From: JBBRGK01 sp036741355
GTDB lineage: Bacteria; Chloroflexota; Dehalococcoidia; CAUJGQ01
Reading direction: 5' to 3'
NCBI GenBank assembly: GCA_036741355.1
Contig: DAINSK010000075.1
Location: 1-9,091, forward strand
DNA length: 9,091 nt
Below are positions 1 through 5,535 of the stretch, piece after piece. Positions within the stretch are counted from its first letter, which is position 1. The number at the start of each line of letters is the position of its first letter. The notes below the pieces were generated by a model. That model searched no databases, had not been told where the DNA came from, and saw only the letters and a list, made by a program, of their open reading frames with translations. Position numbers and translations under genes: made by a program.

Positions 1-1
1 T

Positions 2-1152
2 CAGCGCCGCTCGGGGCGGCTGATGCTTCCCAAAGCCGCCGAACTTGCGAAGGAACTGCTCGACTATTTGAGGATGTCGCCTGCCGTGATCGAGGCCGTG
101 ACAGCCGGTAGTTTGCGGCGGCGGCTGGCGACTATCGGCGACGTCGACATCATCGTGTCCACTCGCGAGCCCGAGGCAGTCATACGCCACTTCATCAGCT
201 TTCCGGGCGTTCACAGCGTTATCGATTCGGGCGAAACCGCGGCAAGCGTACTCCTGCACAACGGCATTCACGCGGACGTGCTCACCGGGCCACCCGAGAG
301 CTACGGCGCCCTTTTGCACCATTTCACCGGCTCAAAGCACCACAACATCCACGTCCGACGCCTCGCCCGAGAGAAGGGATTCTCGGTCAGCGAGCACGGC
401 GTCAAGCGGCTTGCCGACGGCGAAACGCTGCGCATGGCGACCGAGGATGACCTCTACGATCTACTCGGGATGCAGACGCCGCCGCCCGAAATACGCGAGG
501 ACACCGGCGAGATCGAGGCAGCACTTGCCGGCACACTGCCCCCTCTCATCGAGCGCGGCGATATCCGCGGCGACTGCCACACGCACACGGCCTGGAGCGA
601 CGGCCGTGACTCGATGGCTGAAATGGCCGCCGCTTGTCGAGCGCTCGGCCGCGAGTACATGGTCATCACCGACCATTCATACCCCAACCTCGATTTCGCC
701 ACGCGATCCCGTGAGCTCGATGCCTTGCGCGACTCGGACCCGGGCATCCGCCTGATGGACGGCCTCGAGGTGAACATCACGTCTGAGGGCGGACTGCAGG
801 TCCCGGACGAGATCCTGGCCGCGCATGAATACTGTATCGCCTCGATCCATAGCAGCTTCCGTCAGCCGCGCGACGTCATGACCGCGCGCCTCCTCGCCGC
901 CCTGGAAAACCCTTCGATCAACGGCATCGCGCATCCAACTGGCAGGCTTATAAATGCGCGCGAAGGCATTGAAGCCGACTGGGACGCAGTCATGACGGCG
1001 TGTCTGCGGCTCGACAAGTTCCTCGAAATCGACGGCTATCCGGACCGGCTGGACCTGCCCGACAACCTTGTTCGCGCGGCGGTACGGCGGGGCGTGAAGA
1101 TGGTCATCGATAGCGACGCGCACGCGACCGAGCAGTTAGAGATGCTCGTCTA
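2..1152 (+). CDS. polX: DNA polymerase/3'-5' exonuclease PolX (polymerase X family with C-terminal PHP domain), partial at both ends
   Basis: Bacterial PolX is a repair polymerase that fills short gaps and proofreads or trims 3' ends through a Mn-dependent PHP nuclease. The frame is already open at the window edge, so the N-terminal (HhH/8-kDa and fingers) part lies outside. Counting from the Met at 23, the palm motif GSLRRR...GDVD (residues 29-42) supplies two catalytic Asp, and HADV (83-86) the third. FTGSKHHNIHVRRLAREKG (101-119) is the usual thumb-side PolX signature. The PHP domain starts near residue 183. Its metal ligands look complete: H186, H188, D193, H218, E249, H276, H304, D365 and H367. 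The last readable codon, taN at 1151, is probably Tyr, and only a few tens of residues should be missing in the gap. Convergent with thyX. Family identity is very secure; the length is not known. Confidence 0.95.
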
Positions 1153-1252
1153 NNNNNNNNNNNNNNNNNNNNNNNNNNNNNNNNNNNNNNNNNNNNNNNN
1201 NNNNNNNNNNNNNNNNNNNNNNNNNNNNNNNNNNNNNNNNNNNNNNNNNNNN
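1153..1252. other. Scaffold gap (100 N)
   Basis: Exactly 100 ambiguous bases, the conventional placeholder for a gap of unknown length. It hides the 3' end of polX (from the left) and the 3' end of thyX (from the right, - strand). Any terminator or small gene between them cannot be seen. Confidence 0.98.
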
Positions 1253-2084
1253 TCGCCTCGAGCCGCTTGGGGCCTTCCGTGTACTCCTCGATCGTGCGGA
1301 AGTCAGCATCCTCCAAGGGCTCGAGCTCGCCGCGCCTGTAGCCGTTGAACAGCTCGAACAGCCCTGCCTTGTGCGGACGTTTGCGACCGATCGGGCAGTT
1401 CTGCCAAGCTTCCAACGACTCGTCGCAGTACCCCATCCGCCGCTCTCCGCATTTGGGCTGCAACTGGATCGCAAGTTCCGGGTAGCGCTTGTACAGCTCC
1501 GACCGCATCATCGAAACAACCCGCCTGAACTCCCACTGAGCGCGGGTGCAAAGCCGCAGGTCGCCGACGTGGAGCAAGGCGGCAAAGTTGATCGTGATCT
1601 TGAAGTTGGTGTTGGTGGCGTTCGGAAGCACGAAGCGGGCGTCCTCGCCGGGCACTCCCGACGCTACCATCTCCGCGTACAGCGCGCCTACGTCCGCCAT
1701 CAGCGAATTCATGCGATCCGCGAAGCCCGCCTCTAGCACCGTGTCGGGAACGGTGTAGGGGAAACGGCCATTCTTGTAGACGACGTAGCGCTGGCTCTGC
1801 TGCTCAAACGAAATGCCAACGCGGTGCCTCACGAACTGGTGTGAAAACGCCCGGCTCACACCCGAGAGCACGTATTCAAACCAGACCTGCTCCAGCGGCG
1901 AGACGTGGCCGGTCTTCAGGCGCTCCTCCACGAAGCTCAGCATCTGTTCGCGTGTGATACGCTCGTCGTCGATACGTTCGAGGATTTGAATCGGCGTTAG
2001 CGTCGAGTAGCAGGTCCGGTAGGCGATATAGAGCGATCGGATCGGGTCATGGGAATGGTCGAGTAGCCGGACCTGGATCGCCAT
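1253..2084 (-). CDS. thyX: Flavin-dependent thymidylate synthase ThyX, 3' end in gap
   Basis: ThyX makes dTMP from dUMP using methylene-tetrahydrofolate, NADPH and FAD, and works as a homotetramer in the cytosol. The start ATG at 2084 gives MAIQVRLLD; a purine-rich AAGGCGGGG lies upstream. The 277 visible residues contain GHVSPLEQVWFEYVLSG (59-75), the signature RHRVGISFEQQSQRYV (86-101), and RLCTRAQWEFRRVVSMM (177-193), which is the nucleotide-binding C-terminal helix region. Two oddities: the signature spaces RHR and Ser by eight residues rather than the textbook seven, and the C-terminal part carries three Cys (212, 220, 230) followed by RPHK. At about 277 aa plus whatever the gap hides, it is slightly longer than many ThyX proteins. 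No thyA is visible. The family call is firm. Confidence 0.95.
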
Positions 2085-2096
2085 TCGAACCCCGCC

Positions 2097-2126
2097 TTGC
2101 TATACTTACGACCGTCTGTGTGTAAT
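2097..2126 (+). promoter_or_regulatory. Candidate promoter for the serine hydrolase gene
   Basis: TTGCTA (2097-2102) and TGTAAT (2121-2126) are spaced by 18 bp and match sigma70 hexamers 4/6 and 5/6. A transcript would start near 2133, leaving a leader of about 33 nt before the ATG at 2166. Its -10 box abuts the putative -10 box of the opposing thyX promoter. An alternative -10 (2155-2160) lies closer to the gene. Confidence 0.35.
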
Positions 2127-2156
2127 ACCATAACAGGACGCAGAAAACCGCCGCAA
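2127..2156 (-). promoter_or_regulatory. Candidate promoter for thyX
   Basis: On the - strand, TTGCGG (2156-2151) is followed after 18 bp by TATGGT (2132-2127), preceded by TG one base upstream (extended -10 form). Transcription would begin around 2120, about 35 nt before the thyX ATG at 2084. The hexamers match the sigma70 consensus 3/6 and 4/6, so this is a plausible but unproven call. Confidence 0.35.
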
Positions 2157-2160
2157 TAAT
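2155..2160 (+). promoter_or_regulatory. Alternative -10-like hexamer AATAAT just before the ATG at 2166
   Basis: AATAAT (5/6 to TATAAT) ends five bases before the ATG at 2166, and no Shine-Dalgarno sequence is present. This spacing would place the transcription start at or next to the start codon, as in leaderless mRNAs. No good -35 is visible 16-18 bp upstream. Confidence 0.25.
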
Positions 2161-2165
2161 CATAC

Positions 2166-3218
2166 ATGTCGCGAGACCATTTCATTCGACCGCCATCGCC
2201 CGATAGTTCAGCCCGCAGGGCGGGCCGGCCCTTGCGGGCAAAAATGCGCCCGTCGACGGATCGCGTTCGCGCACGTGCGGAGACGGGCACGCCGTGGACA
2301 GCCTATGTGCTGATGCTGCTGTTGGCCGGCTGCGCGGTGTTCGGCTTCAGGGTCTGGCAGCATTCCCATGACCGTGCCGCGGGTGCCGCTGGTCTCGCCC
2401 CGGTTGTACCGATCTCCTCGGCACGCGCCTATTGGGTCGATCCCCAATATCTCGCGGCATACCAGGGTCAGTTGGCCACGTTCCTTGCCGCGGAGCCCGG
2501 CAAATATGCGGTCGCGACGATCGACGTCACCACCGGTGCCGGGGTGGGGATCAACCAGGATCTGCCTTTCCGCGCGGCGAGCGTGAACAAATTGGAGCTC
2601 GCCATATCGCTCTACAGGCGGGCGCTGTCGCACCAAATCAATCTCGACGCGACGACAGTGATCGCCGACGACGAGGTCCAGAACTACGGCACCGGCACGA
2701 TCCAGCTGCAGGACGGCGGCAGAACCTTCACTTACCGCGCCCTGGCCAGGTTGATGCTCGAAGAGAGCGACAATACGGCTTCGTTTGTCATAGGCAAACG
2801 TCTCGGTCTCGACAGGGTTCAAAGCGACGTGCAGTCGTGGGGTCTGAAGCAGACGTCGCTGTCGGACAACCTCACGACCGCACACGACACCGCGCTATTG
2901 ATTGTCCGTCTGCAACGCCACGAGTTACTGCCCGAACAACAGACGTCTGAGATCCTGTATATGCTGCAACACACGGCCTGGGACGACCGATTGGTTTCCG
3001 GTGTGCCGCCTTCAGTCCCGGTGGCCCACAAGATCGGCACCGACGTGGAAGTATACAACGACGCCGCGCTGTTCCTGGATGGCGCGCGGCCCTACGTGGC
3101 AGTCGTACTGAGCGCGGGCACAGAAGAAGATGGCGCCTTACGGGCGATGACCCAGATCTCTAGACTCACCTATCTGTTCGAGGGCGGGCTACCGGCTGCC
3201 AGCCGCAAATTGCATTAG
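2166..3218 (+). CDS. Membrane-anchored class A beta-lactamase-fold serine hydrolase
   Basis: A 350-residue protein of the penicillin-recognising serine hydrolase fold (beta-lactamase2-type family). It has a basic N-terminus (1-42, rich in Arg and Pro), one membrane segment at about 43-64 and then an exported domain. The catalytic triad motifs are in order: SVNK (S139-K142, nucleophile and general base), SDN (201-203) and KIGT (289-292). The omega-loop segment that holds Glu166 of true class A beta-lactamases is missing: GLKQTSLSDNLTTAHDT runs straight across that position. Efficient beta-lactam deacylation is therefore not expected, and a DD-peptidase- or esterase-like role in the envelope is more likely, though the substrate is unknown. 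The start is uncertain because the ATG at 2166 lacks a Shine-Dalgarno; an in-frame ATG at 2244 would still keep the membrane segment. The stop overlaps the stop of the opposing gene. Confidence 0.87.
   Translation: MSRDHFIRPPSPDSSARRAGRPLRAKMRPSTDRVRARAETGTPWTAYVLMLLLAGCAVFGFRVWQHSHDRAAGAAGLAPVVPISSARAYWVDPQYLAAYQGQLATFLAAEPGKYAVATIDVTTGAGVGINQDLPFRAASVNKLELAISLYRRALSHQINLDATTVIADDEVQNYGTGTIQLQDGGRTFTYRALARLMLEESDNTASFVIGKRLGLDRVQSDVQSWGLKQTSLSDNLTTAHDTALLIVRLQRHELLPEQQTSEILYMLQHTAWDDRLVSGVPPSVPVAHKIGTDVEVYNDAALFLDGARPYVAVVLSAGTEEDGALRAMTQISRLTYLFEGGLPAASRKLH
2211..2239. repeat. GC-rich inverted repeat (hairpin) inside the 5' part of the serine hydrolase gene
   Basis: GCCCGCAGGG (2211-2220) pairs with CCCTTGCGGGC (2229-2239) with a single bulged T, around an 8-nt loop CGGGCCGG. 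It is followed by AAAA and the in-frame ATG at 2244. On the mRNA it would fold just upstream of that second start. It has no downstream T-run, so it is not an intrinsic terminator on this strand. Confidence 0.5.
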
Positions 3219-3574
3219 CTTGCGGTTTCGCCGTCACCTTCGAAGTGTCTTTGGAGGTTGGATAGGCCCGCTGCCAATGCGTCGAGGTACCCTTGTTCGA
3301 CGTTTCCGAAGGAAAGCAGGCGCTTTACCACGTAGAAGGGGCCAGACGGCTCGATTGATGCCAGCACCGCGGTGTTAGCAGAGTCCAGTTGGTTCAACCT
3401 GTAATCCAGCGCCATTCGCTCTCCGGCCGACGCGCGGACCAGCAGGCGCAGCCGGTCGGGCCCCCGTTGTTCGAGCACGCGAACGTGGCCTCCGCGTTCG
3501 GCGAGATCGCCTTGGAGCGCCATCCACACCTGGTCGAGAGGTGCTGCTATCTCCGCCGTCAGTTCTTGTCTCAA
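3215..3574 (-). CDS. Small SRPBCC-like (START/polyketide-cyclase fold) protein
   Basis: About 119 residues from a TTG at 3574. The opening RQELTAEIAAPLDQVWMAL has the typical first strand and helix of SRPBCC proteins (hydrophobic strand, AP, then VW). The end, SFGNVEQGYLDALAAGLSNLQRHFEG, resembles the long C-terminal helix that closes the hydrophobic pocket. Such proteins bind hydrophobic ligands, and no ligand can be deduced here. I chose TTG because GGGGA lies six bases upstream and the fold begins right after it. An in-frame GTG at 3610 (with AGGAA abutting it) or an ATG at 3673 would add 12 or 33 residues with no recognisable content. It is convergent with the serine hydrolase gene, sharing 4 bp (TTAG, 3215-3218). 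The fold call rests on pattern only. Confidence 0.6.
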   Translation of the reverse strand: MRQELTAEIAAPLDQVWMALQGDLAERGGHVRVLEQRGPDRLRLLVRASAGERMALDYRLNQLDSANTAVLASIEPSGPFYVVKRLLSFGNVEQGYLDALAAGLSNLQRHFEGDGETAS

Positions 3575-3717
3575 CCCACTTCCCCGCTTGAGTACCCCTT
3601 TACAATGCACTTCCTGACGACTGGACAGCAATGAGCGCCTGGCCCGCGAAACGCAGATGAAACGCGCCCGCAATCCCGCGGAAAACAGCCGGACACACCT
3701 GCGAAATCCACCGCCAC

Positions 3718-3723
3718 CATACT
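3718..3723 (+). promoter_or_regulatory. -10-like hexamer CATACT just upstream of the PP2C ATG
   Basis: CATACT (4/6 to TATAAT) ends six bases before the ATG at 3730, where no Shine-Dalgarno is present. This fits a leaderless start, but no clear -35 is visible. I see no better promoter between 3575 and 3729, a stretch that must also hold the promoter of the divergent SRPBCC-like gene. Confidence 0.2.
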
Positions 3724-3729
3724 TCGGTC

Positions 3730-4557
3730 ATGGGGTACCACCTCCAGGCGCATGCCTCCGTGAATGTAGACGTCGAGCTTTACGCGATTTCAGACGCGGG
3801 ACCTGCCCGTGACAACAACGAGGACTGTTGCGCCACGGTCACGCTTTCGGGCGTCGGCAATCAACAGTCCTTCTTGCTCCTGGTCGCGGACGGTCTTGGG
3901 GGCCATCGCGCAGGCGAGGTCGCGAGCCGGGTGGCCGTGGATACGATCCTTGCCGAGTCAGAACGCGAAGGCGCACCGCTAGGTGATCGGTTCCTCGGGC
4001 GAGCGATGCAGCAGGCTAACCTCGCGGTCATCGATCGCGGACACGATGACCCGGACTGCTTCAACATGCAATCCACCATGACCGCGCTCGCGGTTCAACA
4101 GGACCGGCTGCTGCTGGCTCACGTCGGCGACTGTCGAGCTTACCGCGTGCGGAGAGCGACCATCGAACAACTCACGACCGATCATACCCGCGTGATGGAG
4201 ATGATCCGCATGCGTCTTCTTACTCCGGAGCAGGCGATCAAACACCCTGCCCGCAACATGCTGACCCGATCGCTTGGGGCCGACCTCATCCTCCAGGTCG
4301 ACACGATCCGCGACCGCGTCCAGCCCGGGGACCTCTACGTGGTTTGCTCCGACGGCTTATGGAGCGAAGTCACCAGCGAAGAGATCCGGCGGATGCTTCA
4401 TGATCACCCACTCGACGTAGCCTGCGTCCGGCTGATCGAGCTTGGCGCTACACGTGGAGCTTCCGATAACATGACGGTCGGTATCGCGCGGGTACACAAT
4501 GTGCAGGCGGCGCCGCAGTTGGCACCGCGCTGGAAATCATGGATCGGCCGCGCGTGA
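3730..4557 (+). CDS. PP2C-family Ser/Thr protein phosphatase (PrpC/Stp type)
   Basis: A 275-residue soluble, metal-dependent phosphatase that removes phosphate from Ser/Thr residues, normally the partner of a Hanks-type kinase. The PP2C motifs are in order and intact: SDAGPARDNNED (21-32), VADGLGGHRAGEVAS (52-66), STMTAL (115-120), HVGDCRAYRV (131-140), LTTDHTRV (148-155), LTRSLGA (178-184), GDLYVVCSDGLWSEV (200-214) and GASDNMTVGIA (243-253). The metal-binding Asp residues D32, D54, D208 and D246 are present. There is no membrane segment. First gene of a + strand cluster, 69 bp before the kinase. The start is uncertain: the ATG at 3730 has no ribosome-binding site, and a GTG at 3760 would also leave the whole domain. 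The family is certain; the substrates are not known, though the neighbouring kinase is the obvious one. Confidence 0.94.
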   Translation: MGYHLQAHASVNVDVELYAISDAGPARDNNEDCCATVTLSGVGNQQSFLLLVADGLGGHRAGEVASRVAVDTILAESEREGAPLGDRFLGRAMQQANLAVIDRGHDDPDCFNMQSTMTALAVQQDRLLLAHVGDCRAYRVRRATIEQLTTDHTRVMEMIRMRLLTPEQAIKHPARNMLTRSLGADLILQVDTIRDRVQPGDLYVVCSDGLWSEVTSEEIRRMLHDHPLDVACVRLIELGATRGASDNMTVGIARVHNVQAAPQLAPRWKSWIGRA

Positions 4558-4590
4558 CAACACCTAGCCACGAGCGGCCGGACCTGACGC

Positions 4591-4611
4591 GCACCGGATG
4601 TCTTCCGGTGC
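4591..4611 (+). other. Perfect hairpin between phosphatase and kinase genes
   Basis: GCACCGGA (4591-4598), loop TGTCT, then TCCGGTGC (4604-4611): eight uninterrupted base pairs with a 5-nt loop in the 69-bp spacer. No T-run follows, so it is not a standard terminator. It ends one base before GGAGAG (4613-4618), the probable ribosome-binding site of the kinase. It could influence mRNA stability, processing or kinase translation. Confidence 0.55.
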
Positions 4612-4626
4612 TGGAGAGCGAGATTC

Positions 4627-5535
4627 GTGCTGCGGCCTGGCGATCGTCTGGATCAGTTCGAAATACTGCGCCCGCTGGGACAGGGTGTTTACGCATTGAC
4701 GTGGCTTGCGCGCGATACTCAGACCGGCGAGCACGTTGCCATCAAGCGCATCAGCCCAACGTCGGAGAACGACCCGGCAGCAGCGGCGCGCCTTCGACGC
4801 GAAGCGGCTATCTCCCGTCGCTTGACGCATCCGGGCATACAGCACGCCGCGCGTTCGGCGCCCCCGGCGAATGGCGACTACATTGTCCTCGAATACGTGG
4901 AGGGTCAGTCACTCCGCGACTGGCTGAACGAACATGGGCGCGCCTCGATACTGGAAGCAATCGAGATCGTCGGGCTACTAGCTTCGGCGCTATCGTATGC
5001 CCACGGAAGAGGAGTGGTGCACCGCGACATGAAGCCGGAAAACGTGGTGATGCTGCCGGATGGCTCGCTCAAGATTATCGACTTTGGCAGCGCCTTGTTG
5101 GAGGGGTCGCCGCGCCTCGGCCGGCAGGCGAGCGGCGAGGCCGGCGGCACGCCCGACTATATGGCACCGGAACAGATCGAGGGCAAGCGCGGCGACCGGC
5201 GCACCGACATTTACGCACTCGGTATCCTGTTGTACGAGTTGCTGGCCGGCCGGGTGCCATTTCAAGGGGACAACGCCAACGCGGTCATGTATCAACAAGT
5301 ACACTCCGAGCCGGAGCCGATAAGTGCGTCGCGCCCGGATGTGCCACCGGAACTCGAAGCCGTGGCGACTCTGGCCTTGAGGAAAGCGCCCGATGAACGC
5401 TACCAGAGCGCGGACGACATGCTGGCCGGCATTGGGCGGTTGGCGGGCGCAGACGGCGCGCCGAACAACCATATACGTGCCGGGCAGTGGCAGACACGGC
5501 TGGCCAAACGGCTGAGCGGCAGGAGCGAAACGTGA
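4627..5535 (+). CDS. Soluble Hanks-type Ser/Thr protein kinase
   Basis: A 302-residue kinase starting at GTG 4627, with GGAGAG nine bases upstream and a frame closed by TGA at 4585. Kinase motifs: LGQGVYALTWLA P-loop (17-28), AIK with catalytic K40, helix C REAAIS with E59, HRDMKPEN (132-139, D134), DFG (152-154), GTPDYMAPEQ (174-183), DIYALGILLYELLAGRVPF (194-212). All catalytic residues are present. The domain ends near residue 275 with a short basic tail. Unlike PknB-type kinases it has no membrane helix and no PASTA repeats, so it is cytosolic. One weak spot is residues 71-82, where the expected hydrophobic strand after HPGI reads QHAARSAPPA. An overlapping frame reads RAFGAPGE there (see findings). 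It lies downstream of its likely phosphatase and overlaps the glutamine synthetase start by 4 bp. Targets are inferred, not visible. Confidence 0.94.
   Translation: MLRPGDRLDQFEILRPLGQGVYALTWLARDTQTGEHVAIKRISPTSENDPAAAARLRREAAISRRLTHPGIQHAARSAPPANGDYIVLEYVEGQSLRDWLNEHGRASILEAIEIVGLLASALSYAHGRGVVHRDMKPENVVMLPDGSLKIIDFGSALLEGSPRLGRQASGEAGGTPDYMAPEQIEGKRGDRRTDIYALGILLYELLAGRVPFQGDNANAVMYQQVHSEPEPISASRPDVPPELEAVATLALRKAPDERYQSADDMLAGIGRLAGADGAPNNHIRAGQWQTRLAKRLSGRSET
5521..5525 (+). promoter_or_regulatory. Ribosome-binding site AGGAG fixing the glnA start
   Basis: AGGAG lies six bases before the GTG at 5532, inside the last codons of the kinase. It selects GTG 5532 over the in-frame ATG at 5487, which lies deep within the kinase and has no comparable site. 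Confidence 0.75.

Noticed and set aside
677..1123. 148-codon open frame on - opposite polX
   Set aside because: Antisense shadow of the PHP domain with all metal ligands intact in the + frame.
2211..2239. Intrinsic terminator at the GC-rich hairpin
   Set aside because: No T-run follows on +, and the opposite strand reading is antisense within a coding region, away from the end of any gene.
2208..2885. 225-codon open frame on - opposite the serine hydrolase
   Set aside because: Antisense shadow of a well-supported gene; no motifs, and His/Arg-rich composition as expected for high-GC antisense.
4539..5396. Long 285-codon open frame on + overlapping the kinase
   Set aside because: It lies in a different frame from a kinase whose catalytic motifs are intact; its Arg/Gly-rich translation is typical of high-GC shadow frames. 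Only the short stretch near 4840-4875 is of interest.
5487..5531. ATG at 5487 as the glnA start
   Set aside because: It would add 15 residues with no counterpart in I-alpha enzymes and lacks a ribosome-binding site. GTG 5532 has AGGAG and gives numbering matching the family (R62, E304).
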